Source: Malachius bipustulatus
Taxonomy: Eukaryota > Arthropoda > Insecta > Coleoptera > Melyridae
Assembly: GCA_910589415.1 (NCBI GenBank)
Contig: OU342630.1
Span: 1,488,001-1,552,000, forward strand
DNA: 64,000 bases
Direction of reading: 5' to 3'
Shown here: piece by piece, positions 1-10,271 of the stretch
Layout: every line of letters starts with the position of its first letter
How positions within the stretch are numbered: position 1 is the stretch's first letter
Position numbers and translations under genes: made by a program
The notes under the pieces: generated by a model
Told to the model about the DNA's origin: nothing
What the model saw: only the letters and a program-made list of their open reading frames with translations
The model's database searches: none

Positions 1-1117
1 AATAACAATGCATATCAGTTTATTCATAATTTCTGAATACAAATTTCTAAAATAAATAGCTTCCTTAAGAGCTTCTGATATCGCCATGTATTCAGCCTCT
101 GTGCTTGATAAAGCTACTGTCTTTTGCTTATTGCATTCCCAAGACACTGCAGCACCTGCTAATTGAAATACAAAACCTGTATAAGATTTCCTATCTTTTA
201 CATTGCTAGCAAAATCTGCGTCCACAAAACCTGCTAAATCTAAATTATTCTTTCTATAAACCAATGAAAATGACTTCGTACTTTGTAAATATCTAAGTAT
301 TCTCTTAGCATATTTCCAATGAGTCTCGGTATAACAGTTATTAAATTGACTGAGATAATTAACAGTAAATGTTATATCCGGTCGTGTTAAAACAGATAAA
401 TACATTAGACTACCTATTAAATTTTGATAAGGTAATTCCTTCTTACAAGTGTCTGAACATTCTGAATTCACCTGATCAAATTCTGAACAACAATTTTTGT
501 CCATAGGCGTACCAACAGACTTACAATCCGTCATTCCAAATCTTTTCAACACTTGATTAACATAATCCTCCTGATCTATGCTAATACAATTTTTATCTCT
601 TTTAATTCTCATCCCAAGAACCATTCTTGCTTCACCTAGGTCTTTGATCTTAAATTCTGATCCTAGCTTATGTTTTAAAATTTTACAATTTACATCGTCA
701 TTTGTAAACACAAAAAAATCATCTACATAAACCGCAACCACAGTTAACTTATTCTGCGCTTTTAAAATATACAAACATGGTTCCAACACTGACCTAGTGT
801 AACCCATTTTTATCAAAACTTCGTCAACTCTCATGTACCACGCCCTTGAGGCTTGCTTTAAACCGTAAATTGCACGTTTTAATTTACAAACTTTAGATTC
901 AAAACCCTTTTGAATAAATTCCTCAGGCTGTTGCATGAAAATTGTCTCAGTTAAAAAACCATTCAAAAAAGCAGTTTTAACATCTAAATGTTCAATTTTC
1001 AAATCTAAGTTCACTGACAAAGCAATAAGTAATCGTAAGGTTGAATGACGCACAACCGGGGCAAATGTTTCACTGTAATCAATACCAGCTTTTTGCACAA
1101 AACCTTTTGCTACTAAC
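1..1117 (-). pseudogene. copia reverse transcriptase and RNase H, cut by window edge
   Basis: The minus strand is open without a stop across all of 1117 to 1. It continues the frame of the copia piece on the far side of Gypsy-1. Visible copia RT landmarks are FAPVVRHSTLRLL, LDVKTAFLNG, the YGLKQASRAW motif and the catalytic YVDDFFV box (near 715-735). The connection follows (HWKYAKRILRYLQ), and RNase H is indicated by DADFASN and SSTEAEYMA. The C-terminus and 3' LTR lie outside the window. There are no internal breaks in this part. It is called a pseudogene only because the element is split by Gypsy-1 and has two stops elsewhere. Confidence 0.93.
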
Positions 1118-1310
1118 TGTGCTGTTAGGAGATTGTGACGGTCTTGGCAACAAGGCGCGTGACTGACAGCACAAGTACAGTAATGGCGACTGTGAGATGT
1201 TCCTAAAAGTTGTTCAATAAAACTTATTATTTATCACTTGTGAATTGTGTTACGTTTCTTTATTCCTCTACAGAGTAATCTCTAAGACTATTATTATCAA
1301 TAATAGTACA
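1118..1310 (+). repeat. Gypsy-1 5' LTR
   Basis: 193 bp, identical by eye to 5676-5868. It starts TGT and ends ACA. It contains AATAAAA at about 1215, a likely polyadenylation signal. The short length is typical of compact gypsy elements. The preceding CTAAC (1113-1117) is the target duplication. Confidence 0.96.
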
Positions 1311-1328
1311 TGGTGGCAGCGGTGGGAT
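1311..1328 (+). other. Gypsy-1 primer-binding site
   Basis: Immediately after the 5' LTR the sequence begins TGGTGGCAGCGGTGGG. Starting with TGG, the complement of a tRNA CCA end, directly at the LTR border fits a minus-strand primer-binding site. The priming tRNA is not identified. Confidence 0.75.
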
Positions 1329-1463
1329 CCAAATGATGATCGAAATCGAAAGGTACGCTGACGCCTTGCTGTTATGTGATATGACGCAATAGACGCGTCA
1401 TTTCTAAATAAGTGAATTTTTATTTAAAATTACTATTAACCGTTCGTAAATTGAAGTTTAAAA

Positions 1464-3662
1464 ATGCCGGATGAGGAGATAGCGGGTCCAAGTAACCCCA
1501 TTATAAATGTACCGGTTCAGTTTTCCCCGCCTGATAAATTCAGTTTCGTGAATCCAGTTTCATGGCCCCAATGGAGGAAGCGCTTCGAACGTTATATGTC
1601 AGTCTCTGGACAAATCACGAAATCAAACGAAGAAAAGATCAACAGTTTAATGTATATTATGGGAGAAGAATCAGAAGAGATACTACTTCAATTTACACAA
1701 ATACCGGTAACATACGAAGAAACTTTGGAAAGTTTTGAGAGACATTTTATCCCCAGGAGAAACGTCATTTTCGAGAGATTCAAATTTAATTCGAGAGTTC
1801 AAGCGCCGGGTGAGTCCATTGAAGCATACATTACCAGTTTACATAGCTTAGTTGAAAACTGCGATTATGGAGCGTTGAAAGAACAGTTAATCAGAGATCG
1901 AATTGTTGTCGGTATGAGAGACGTTAAAACCAGTGAAAGATTACAATTAAAAGAAGATCTCACTCTACAAGAATGCGTTACTATTGCGAAACAGGCTGAA
2001 TTGCAAGCTAGTCAGAGTCGGGAGATACAGGAGAGACAAGATGGGAGGAGCAACTATGCTTCAGAGGTTACAGCAGCTGTGATCCAAGCTGGCCAAAGTC
2101 AAGGTCGTAGGAGATACTTCCAGCAAAGTAGTTCCAGTGCTGCTGGATCAGCCAATGCTGCACCAACTGCAGATAAATTGCCATATTATCAGAAAAGTCG
2201 CAGTGATGAAGAAAATAATGGGCACAATAATAGACCAGTAGATAAGAAGTGCAGCTTTTGCGGATACCAATGGCACTTTCGTGAACGTTGTCCAGCAAAT
2301 AGGTCTGTTTGTAATAACTGCAAGAAACGGGGACACTGGGCAGCAGTCTGCAGGAATACAAAGGTCAGATCCATGTATTGCGATAATAGTTATAGTGAAG
2401 AAGGACAGGATAGATCAAGCGACTATACCGAGAAAGTAGATAGAACAGGAAATAATAATTACTTAGGTTCCATAGAGTTACTCCATGTAGATGCATATAC
2501 AAACGCTAATGAATGGTTAGTGAATATTTATATAACTGAGTTGGGAAAAGAAGTAAGCTTCCTAGTTGATACGGGCGCAGATATTACTTGCTTGCCAAAT
2601 ACTTTCTTGAATTCCTATTTGTTAGAAAAGTTACGTCCTTGTACAAAAATTGTAACCGGTCCGTCTGGCGTCAAATTGGATATAGCAGGGACGGTACAAG
2701 TAAAGCTAAACAAAGGTAATATGGCGGTTGAGACAGAAGTATATGTTATTAAAGGATTAATTAAGCCAATAATAGGTAGGGCATCCATAGTTAAATTGAA
2801 ACTTTTGTATTATCACAATAATAATTCTTTATGTGTAGTAGATTCAGACAATCATATAGATAGTGTGGACGGTATCCAACAGAGATTTCCTAGGATTTTT
2901 AGTGACATAGGTACGTTCAGGACTGAGATGGAAATAAAAATTAGAGAAGGGGTCCAACCTTATATTCAGAGTACACCGCGAGTTGTACCTATACCCTTAT
3001 TGAATCCACTGAAAGAAGAATTGGATAGATTACAGAAACTCGACATTATAGAAGTAGTAGACTATTATACTCCCTGGGTCAGTCCTATAGTAGTTGTACA
3101 AAAACAATCAAAAGTCCGACTCTGTGTTGACTATACTCATTTAAATAAAGCTGTGTTAAGATCATATTTTCCTATAGGCAAAATTGAAAATATTTTAGCA
3201 CAGATAAAAGGTTCTAAATGGTTTTCGAAATTAGACTGTACTTCAGGGTTTTACCAGATTAAGCTCAGTAAGGATTCTCAGCATTTGACTACATTTATTA
3301 CTCCCTACGGAAGATTCTTATTTAAACGCCTACCCTTTGGGATTACTTGCGCCCCAGAATATTTTTCAATTCTTTTAAATAAAGCACTGATGGGTATAAA
3401 GGGGGTAATTAGTCATATAGACGATATTTTAATTCATGCTCCTACCAAAATCGAACACGATAAAATTCTGAATGAAGTACTAAAGAAAATTGACCTCGAG
3501 GGCATAACATTAAACAAACTAAAATGCATAATAGGGGTGCAGGAACTTAAGTTTCTGGGTCACCATATTTCCACAGAGGGAATCGCAGTAGATCCAGAAA
3601 GAATTTCTAGTATAAAAAATTTCCTAAACCAACTAATAAAAAGGAACTCTTACAATTCTTAG
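1464..3662 (+). CDS. Gypsy-1 gag-protease-RT (first part of polyprotein)
   Basis: 732 codons from an ATG 153 bp after the LTR. Residues 1 to about 250 form a gag-like region (SWPQWRKRFERYM near the start). Two CCHC knuckles follow at about 263-297 (CSFCGYQWHFRERC and CNNCKKRGHWAAVC). The aspartic protease motif LVDTGADITCLP is at about 367. RT then covers about 480-730, with LCVDYTHLNKAV, SKLDCTSGFYQIKL and the catalytic box as HIDDILIHA. Gag and pol are fused in one frame. The frame ends at a TAG just past the RT palm because of a one-nucleotide shift near 3625-3640; RT sequence continues in the next frame at 3665. That position does not look like a programmed slippage site and is more likely a mutation or assembly error. 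Confidence 0.93.
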   Translation: MPDEEIAGPSNPIINVPVQFSPPDKFSFVNPVSWPQWRKRFERYMSVSGQITKSNEEKINSLMYIMGEESEEILLQFTQIPVTYEETLESFERHFIPRRNVIFERFKFNSRVQAPGESIEAYITSLHSLVENCDYGALKEQLIRDRIVVGMRDVKTSERLQLKEDLTLQECVTIAKQAELQASQSREIQERQDGRSNYASEVTAAVIQAGQSQGRRRYFQQSSSSAAGSANAAPTADKLPYYQKSRSDEENNGHNNRPVDKKCSFCGYQWHFRERCPANRSVCNNCKKRGHWAAVCRNTKVRSMYCDNSYSEEGQDRSSDYTEKVDRTGNNNYLGSIELLHVDAYTNANEWLVNIYITELGKEVSFLVDTGADITCLPNTFLNSYLLEKLRPCTKIVTGPSGVKLDIAGTVQVKLNKGNMAVETEVYVIKGLIKPIIGRASIVKLKLLYYHNNNSLCVVDSDNHIDSVDGIQQRFPRIFSDIGTFRTEMEIKIREGVQPYIQSTPRVVPIPLLNPLKEELDRLQKLDIIEVVDYYTPWVSPIVVVQKQSKVRLCVDYTHLNKAVLRSYFPIGKIENILAQIKGSKWFSKLDCTSGFYQIKLSKDSQHLTTFITPYGRFLFKRLPFGITCAPEYFSILLNKALMGIKGVISHIDDILIHAPTKIEHDKILNEVLKKIDLEGITLNKLKCIIGVQELKFLGHHISTEGIAVDPERISSIKNFLNQLIKRNSYNS

Positions 3663-3664
3663 GA

Positions 3665-5659
3665 ATGATAAATTTCTCTAGCCGATTTATAGCTAATAAA
3701 TCAGAGATTCTTGAACCATTGACTTCATTATTAAAAAAAAACGTGTCATATAGTTGGGATAGTTCTCAAGAAGAGGCATTTAATAAAATCAAAGAAGTAT
3801 TACAGTGCAGCCCATGTCTAGCCTATTTTGACCAGTCAAAAAAGATATCCATTTCAGCTGATTCATCATCTTATGGATTGGGAGCATGTTTAATTCAGTC
3901 TAAGAATGGTCATAAAGAAGTAGTAGCATATGCTTCTAGACTATTGTCTCCAACAGAAAAAAGATACGCTCAGATAGAGAAAGAAGCTTTAGCGTTGACG
4001 TGGGCAGCTGACAAGTTTCAGGAATATGTAACGGGATTGGTCTTCTTTTTAGAAACCGATCACAAACCGCTCATTCAAATTTTACAAAGTAAACCAATCG
4101 ACGAATTGACACCTCGGTTGCAGCGTTTTAGAATTCGTCTAATGAGGTATCAATATCTAGTCGAATATATTCCAGGGAAACTGCTAGTGGTAGCTGATGC
4201 TTTATCACGAAATTTTTCAAAAAATTCAGTGGTACCCGAAGATGACGAACTAGCTCAAGATGTAGAAGCTCACGTAAACTTAATCAGAAATGTACCAGTC
4301 AAATCATATTTCATAGAAGAAATAATTGTCGAACAAGAGAAAGATGAAATTTGTAAATTACTAAAAGAATATATCTTCGAAGGTTGGCCTAATAAAAACA
4401 AACTAGATGAAAGCCTTTTACCTTATTTTAACTATAGACACGAAATATCGTTTAGTGAAGGAATTTTGTTGAGAGGATCTAGAATAATAATACCAAAATC
4501 TTTACAATTTCGCTGTTTAGAATTTCTACATCAAGGACATTTAGGTGTGGTCAAGTGTAGGGAACGAGCAAAAGCATCAGTTTGGTGGCTCGGTCTCTCC
4601 ACTCAACTAGAAAATGTGGTTAGAAATTGTCCGCAATGTGTAGAACATAGATCTAACCCAAAAGAAACATTTATTAAAGATGATTTTCCTGAAAGACCGT
4701 GGCAGAAAATTGCAATCGACTTATTTAAAACAGATTCGTGGTATTTGATAGTTACCGATTACTTTTCCAGATTTTTTGAAATTTTTAAACTTGTCAAAAT
4801 GACTGAATCAATAGTCATAAGTAAACTAAAAGAACTCTTTTCTAGATACGGTATAGCGGAGATAGTAAGATCGGATAACGGGCCACAGTTCCAAGCGGAA
4901 TTCAAGCAGTTTGCTAGAGAATATGATTTCAGGCATATAACCAGTAGTCCCTATTTTGCACAATCAAACGGATGCGTAGAAGCTGCGGTAAAGACAGCCA
5001 AAACCCTGATTAAGAAAAACAAAGACGTTTATTTGGCTTTATTAGCATATCGCACCACCCCATTACAGTGCGGGTTTAGTCCAGCTGAGTTACTAATGAA
5101 TAGAAAATTGAGGTCACCCTTACCAATGATTTCTAAAAAACTTAATGAGACTGTAGATACGCGAGCTGTTTTTCAAAGAGAGAGTAAAGCTAAGAATAAG
5201 TCTGCAATCCAATTTGATAAAAGACACCGGTCTAGAGAGTTAAGTAATCTAAATGTAGGAGATGGTGTTTGGGTGGTTGATGTGAGAGAGTACGGGAAAA
5301 TTATTGCAGTATTACCGGAACCTAGATCTTATGTAGTGGAAACTCCTAGGGGTACCTACCGTAGGAACAGATGGCATTTGATTCCCACACCTTATCATAT
5401 TCCTCGACAAGTAATTACCCCGACACCGTCTGAACCTCCGACTTCTAGATCCGAGACACGGAGTTTCAGTGCACCTAATGCTCCCGATGACATTAGTCAG
5501 AGGGAAGAACGTATTGTTACCTTTTCTGACGTTGTTCATAATGAAGTAGGAATTAATGAGACTCCTTGTGCTCATAGTACTCCTATAGCATGTAAAAGTA
5601 GACCTGTTAGAAATAGAAAGAAACCTGTGTATCTAGAAGATTATGTATTAGAGTATTAG
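3665..5659 (+). CDS. Gypsy-1 RT end, RNase H and integrase
   Basis: 664 codons continuing the polyprotein in another frame; the first ATG is not a natural start. It begins with the end of RT (INFSSRFIANKSEILEPLTS). RNase H follows at about 60-190, with acidic residues in ISADSSSYGLGACL, EKEALALTWAA and LETDHKPL, and ends with VVADALSR. Integrase has an HHCC zinc module (HQGHLGV ... CPQCVEH, about 290-335) and a DDE core (AIDLF, SDNGPQF, NGCVEAAVKTAK). The C-terminal tail is basic and ends before the purine tract. No internal stops occur. All catalytic landmarks look present, so apart from the upstream frame break the element could be recently competent. Confidence 0.93.
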   Translation: MINFSSRFIANKSEILEPLTSLLKKNVSYSWDSSQEEAFNKIKEVLQCSPCLAYFDQSKKISISADSSSYGLGACLIQSKNGHKEVVAYASRLLSPTEKRYAQIEKEALALTWAADKFQEYVTGLVFFLETDHKPLIQILQSKPIDELTPRLQRFRIRLMRYQYLVEYIPGKLLVVADALSRNFSKNSVVPEDDELAQDVEAHVNLIRNVPVKSYFIEEIIVEQEKDEICKLLKEYIFEGWPNKNKLDESLLPYFNYRHEISFSEGILLRGSRIIIPKSLQFRCLEFLHQGHLGVVKCRERAKASVWWLGLSTQLENVVRNCPQCVEHRSNPKETFIKDDFPERPWQKIAIDLFKTDSWYLIVTDYFSRFFEIFKLVKMTESIVISKLKELFSRYGIAEIVRSDNGPQFQAEFKQFAREYDFRHITSSPYFAQSNGCVEAAVKTAKTLIKKNKDVYLALLAYRTTPLQCGFSPAELLMNRKLRSPLPMISKKLNETVDTRAVFQRESKAKNKSAIQFDKRHRSRELSNLNVGDGVWVVDVREYGKIIAVLPEPRSYVVETPRGTYRRNRWHLIPTPYHIPRQVITPTPSEPPTSRSETRSFSAPNAPDDISQREERIVTFSDVVHNEVGINETPCAHSTPIACKSRPVRNRKKPVYLEDYVLEY

Positions 5660-5662
5660 ACT

Positions 5663-5675
5663 AAAAAGGGGAGGA
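5663..5675 (+). other. Gypsy-1 polypurine tract
   Basis: AAAAAGGGGAGGA lies directly against the 3' LTR. This is the standard plus-strand primer position. It supports the 3' LTR border at 5676. Confidence 0.8.
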
Positions 5676-5868
5676 TGTGCTGTTAGGAGATTGTGACGGT
5701 CTTGGCAACAAGGCGCGTGACTGACAGCACAAGTACAGTAATGGCGACTGTGAGATGTTCCTAAAAGTTGTTCAATAAAACTTATTATTTATCACTTGTG
5801 AATTGTGTTACGTTTCTTTATTCCTCTACAGAGTAATCTCTAAGACTATTATTATCAATAATAGTACA
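5676..5868 (+). repeat. Gypsy-1 3' LTR
   Basis: 193 bp, identical to the 5' LTR. It is followed at 5869-5873 by CTAAC, which matches the five bases before the 5' LTR. Confidence 0.96.
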
Positions 5869-5873
5869 CTAAC

Positions 5874-8026
5874 CTTGCTCGGTATCTCACTTTATCCTCA
5901 CTGTCGATCTTCTGTTTAAAAACCCATTTACATGACACTATTGTAGATCCCTCAGGAGCATCAACGAGTTCCCAAGCGTAATTTTCTTTGAAGGACTGCA
6001 TTTCATCATTCATAGCACTCACCCATCTTCCATGGTCGGGCCTCGATAATTCATCTTTCACTGAAACTGGATCATTTTCAAAACCAACACCTTCAACAAA
6101 ACACAGGTAGTTTTCTCCCACTGAAACTTGATCCTCAGCACAATCTTCTCATTCATTTTCATTATCTACAGCAGTTAAGTAAACAAAATCTTTCAACTTA
6201 TTTTCTTTTCGCTCTCTCTGTGACCTTCTTATTTCTTCTGAACTATCTGACACTGGCTTGTCAGGTATATACAATTCATCATCACTACTGTTGTCTTTTT
6301 CTTCGAAATCAGAACTTTCATTCTCGATAAGACTTTCTTCAGCGGTATCATAACTTTCTTTATTTTCTTCAGCATTTTCCTCATTTATTGGGACTACGAT
6401 TTCTTTTTCTTTTACTTCTTCGTGGATAACAACATCTCTACTAGTTATAACCTTCTTCTTTACTTGATCGTAAAGTCGATACCCTTTCACGTTTTCAGAG
6501 AAACCTACTAACACCATTTTCGTCGCCTTCTTATCCCATTTACGTCTATTTTCCTTTGGTATATGTACCATAACCAAGCTTCCGAAAATACGTAAATTGC
6601 TGACGTTTGGTTTCTTGCTAGTCCACATTTCAAACGGAGTTTTATTACCAAGACCGGTTACAACTGATCTATTTCGAAGATATACAGCCGTGTTGACAGC
6701 TTCAGCCCACAAAGGCTTTTCTAGCTTAGCTTCAAACAACAAGCATCTTGATTTTTCCACTATTGTTCTGTCCATTCTCTCTAACATGCCATTCTGCTCA
6801 GGTGTATGGGGGTTAGTTTTCTGATGCAGGATTCCACTTTTACTTAAAAAATTCTCGAAGTTAGCACCACAAAATTCTCCGCCATTGTCTGATCTGAAAA
6901 ATTTAATTTTGTTTTCTGCTTGATTTTCTGCAAAACTCTTGAATTCTTTAAATTTTTCCAGCACTTCATCTTTCGTTTTCAAGAAGTAAACAAATATCAT
7001 CCTCGTGTAGTCGTCTTCCAGAAGTAGAAAGTATCTCGAACCTCCCAAAGATTCTGCTTCCATGGGTCCACACAAGTCTCCATGCACAATCTCTAACTTT
7101 GAAGTTGCTCTCTTGCCTTTATTCTTGAAAGGAAGTCGTGTTTGTTTTCCTTCGCAACAAACTTCACAAAAAACATTTTTGTCGAACTTTCCCGTGCTAT
7201 TCAAACCTTCTACAACAGATTCCCTCTTCATCAGCTTTAAATCTGTGTAATTAAGATGTCCAAAACGACGATGCCAAACTTCTCCTGGTACAGCTAAACC
7301 TAGGAACAGCTCATCTTGTTTGACGAAACGAAGTTTATATACACTATCCACCAAATCAGCTTTTCCAAGTAATATGCCTTGACTATTCTGAATTTCGCAA
7401 CCGTTTGCATTGAAAATTACTTTATTACCAGTTTTTATTAACTGACTGACTGATAATAAATTGGTTGTCAATTCTGGCACATACAGAGCCTCCTTGATGG
7501 TGACATTGAATTTCTCACCATCTACAAGTGTAGTTAGGTTTATATCTCCTGCACAGTCGACCAAAAGTTTGTCTTTATTCGCCACCATTATTTCTCGAAA
7601 TTTCACATGGCTTTGAATATTCGTGAGCCAATCCTTTCTTGCAGTTAAATGCGAACTGCACCCTGAATCTACGTATCATTCAGTGTTGTTGAATTTCGTG
7701 CTCAAAAAAACAGCACTAAAAGCGTGTGTCGTTTTTTGTTGCCTAACAGGGCATTTATTTTTAAAATGACCTTTCATTTTACAATTGTAGCAGATGATGT
7801 CTTTGACCACGACATCTCTCTTCTCGTGCCTAGTATCGCTGGGCGAACTTCTCGGACCTTTCCAAACTTTGCTTCTTCCAGCAAACGCACCCGCAACGCT
7901 ATCTACCTGCATGTCAAGTAACTTCTGCTTGATGGTGTCGGTGGTAATGGATATTCCGGAGTGTTCAATCGCCATCAACATCGGCGAATACTTTTCAGGC
8001 AAACCTGCCAACAATAATGAACCAAT
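5874..8026 (-). pseudogene. copia gag C-terminus, protease, integrase and start of RT
   Basis: A single minus-strand frame with two in-frame TGA stops, at about 7673-7675 and 6146-6148. In order it shows a gag C-terminal piece with one CCHC knuckle (CYNCKMKGHFKNKC, near 7770), a protease active site of DSG type just after the first stop, the integrase zinc-binding region (HRRFGHLN ... CEVCCEGK), and an integrase core with SDNGGEF and a later E in NGMLERMDRT. An acidic linker follows, then the start of RT (near WVSAMNDEMQSFKENYAW). The gag N-terminus is missing because LINE-A inserted at about 8026. Without the two stops this would be an uninterrupted polyprotein. The product would act in virus-like particles and in nuclear integration. 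Confidence 0.9.
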
Positions 8027-9616
8027 CTTCTTCTTCTTCTTTAGGGTTTATGGCCTTTAGCTTTTACCAGCTATTTGGCCAGCACATTATTCTTCTTTGT
8101 TATGCTGAAGCCACCAGGGTACTCATTGAAGAGTGTCTGAGATGCCCCATCCCCTGGTTGGACTGTGATTTTATTCTTTAGGAAGTTCTTGTAACTTGGT
8201 GACGAGTTGGAACTTGGTGTGGGTAGTTAGTAGGGACAAATAGCACACACAAAGGATAAGACTTTTCACGCTTGAGGGCAACGGCCAAGCGACTTTCACA
8301 AAACCGAAAAGTTGCCTCGGAAACAAGAACCCAGGAGAGAGTAGAATAGAAGGATCTGTAAAAAATAATTGTAATTAAATATCTTTGTAAATTATTTCTT
8401 TATGCCTCGAGATATATCACTGAGGGAGTTATATATGTTGTTGGAGATATTGCTGGATTATATTTTTATCTTGTGATACTCTATGAATTTTATTAGGATT
8501 TTTTGTGATTTTGCATTCATTTCTCTTAGTATTGTTTGTAGGCTAGCTGGTAGTTGAATTCGATTATTTGCTGCATCAAAGTATAGGTCGTAGTTTTGAA
8601 TTTTGTTAATCGGGCATTCAAGGATTTCATGTGATATGTTGCCGTAACCACCACATTCGCAGTAAGGATTTTCTGTTATTCCTATTCTGTGGAGATGAGC
8701 TTGACTTAGGCATGACCTGATCTTAATCTGATTATCATCGTCAGATGTCTCTTATTATTTATTTTATTTGTTACGAGCCATTTAGGGTTTTTTTGTTTTT
8801 CCAAAATTTATTATTTGAATGGTACTCCTGATGTAGTGATCTTATAATGGGAATTAATGGATGTTTGTCGTATCTTATTATTTTCAAGTAAAATTTTATG
8901 GCAAGTCATTTTCTTCTATTCTCCAGAGACATTTCTCCGCATTCGGCTAGGAGGACATTTGTGGGAGTTGTCTTCAGTAAGCCTGTAATGGCTCTGAGAG
9001 CTTTAAAGTGGGTAGAATTAATTTTTTTTTCTACGGTTTTCTGCATTGGATTTATTATAATTCCTCCAAAGTCCAAATGAGATCTCACCATGCTATATTA
9101 TATGAGTAAAGATATTTTTGGGTCTGAGCCCCACCAAACTCCCGAGATAGCTCTAATTATATTGATACCTTGATTTGCTTTCTTTATTCTATTATCTACA
9201 TGATTTTTCCAATTCAAAAACTCATTGAATTCTACCCCTAGATATTTAACATTGGATTTTCTGGGTATTTCAGTAGGTCCTATTCGTATTGGTGGGATTA
9301 TACTTTTTGATTTCCGTTTTCTGAACCACAAATATTCTGATTTTTCCGGGGAGATGCTAAGTTGGTGGTTATTGAGCCACCTATGCAGTGAATTTAGTGA
9401 TTTGTTTAAGAGTAGTGACATGGAGTTGATGTCAGAACCCTGAGTCATGAGTAACAAGTCATCGGCGTATGATAGAAGGACTACATCTTTTGGGATTACT
9501 TTGAATATTGTGTGGATGTATATGTTGAATAAAAGTGGGCTTAGGGGTGAGCCCTGTGCTATTCCCTTGTTTGCAGATTGTGGGCCATGTATATTGTTAT
9601 ATTTATCTTTGATATA

Positions 9617-10271
9617 CAGGGTGTTGATTTTCAAAGCGGGCCATAGGGGATTAGCATTGCGAAAGTGGTTTTTGAGGATTCCTGCTCGCCGTTTAAACTG
9701 ACAGAAATGGTTTTGGTATCAAAATGAAGCTAAAATTATTGCGCATAACGCTTGACATCAGAAATTCATTTATTTTCACGTTGTTTTCTAAAATTCTTCA
9801 GAAAATATTCAAGTAATTGTTAATGTTTAATCACAAAATAGCATGCCTTGCCTAAACAATAATGACGTTTCTATACGTTTTGACAATCCAATAATATCTA
9901 TTAAAAAAATTCACGGCAAATAAATCGCGAACCCTCCTGTAACTGGCTACACTGTAGTAGGTTTTCACCATAAAGACTCTTTCTTGGTTTGTATAACCCA
10001 TTTTTAAATAGAACCAGACTTTATTATTACCTACTGACTTATAAAGTTTTATTATTGGATTGTCTAAACGTACAAACGTCATTATTGTTTAGGCAAAGCA
10101 TGCTATTTTGTGATTAAACATTAACAATTACTTGAATTTTATTGAAGAATTTTAGAAAACAACGTGAAATTAAATTAATTTCTGATGTCAAGCGTTATGC
10201 GCAATAATTTTAGCTTCATTTTGATACCAAAACCATTTCCCCTATGGCCCGCTTTGAAAATCAACACCCTG
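9617..10271. mobile_element. Mariner-type foldback MITE inside LINE-A RT
   Basis: The element is 655 bp, with termini CAGGGTGTTGATTTTC and its reverse complement, flanked by TA on both sides (9615-9616 and 10272-10273). The inverted arms are about 270 bp, and the left arm carries about 50 bp extra near 9650-9705. Removing the element plus one TA restores an open RT frame of the same length as LINE-B at this point, which fixes the ends and the TA duplication. The unique centre encodes a fragment like the N-terminus of mariner-like transposases (see 9852-10082). Confidence 0.92.
9852..10082 (-). pseudogene. Transposase N-terminal (helix-turn-helix) fragment in MITE
   Basis: The 76-codon minus frame contains MGYTNQERVFMVKTYYSVAS. 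This resembles the YT-x-E-x-R-x-F-x-V-x-x-Y N-terminal DNA-binding region (DUF4817-like) found on mariner/IS630-type transposases in insects. Flanking residues come from the inverted arms and are not family-like. No DDE domain is present. It is read as the residue of an internally deleted autonomous parent. The family link is by motif memory only. Confidence 0.55.

Larger units (their letters stand above)
1118..5868 (+). mobile_element. Gypsy-1: complete Ty3/gypsy LTR retrotransposon
   Basis: The element is bounded by two identical 193-bp LTRs (1118-1310 and 5676-5868), each starting TGTGCTG and ending AGTACA. The 5-bp target-site duplication CTAAC flanks it at 1113-1117 and 5869-5873. A primer-binding site follows the 5' LTR and a purine tract precedes the 3' LTR. 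Two long reading frames fill the interior, in the order gag, protease, RT, RNase H, integrase (Ty3/gypsy order). A single-nucleotide frame break within pol near 3625-3640 separates them. Identical LTRs imply a recent insertion, into copia RT. Confidence 0.97.
1..8026 (-). mobile_element. Ty1/copia-type LTR retrotransposon, partial, split by Gypsy-1
   Basis: The minus strand carries the copia gene order gag zinc knuckle, protease, integrase, reverse transcriptase, RNase H, with integrase before RT, which is diagnostic of Ty1/copia. The part before integrase begins inside gag at about 8026, where the (GAA)n tail of LINE-A cuts it. The RNase H end runs off the left window edge, so neither LTR is visible. 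Gypsy-1 (1118-5868) sits inside the RT region with a clean 5-bp duplication; removing it restores the copia frame. All copia pieces share one frame with only two TGA stops, which suggests recent activity. Confidence 0.93.
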
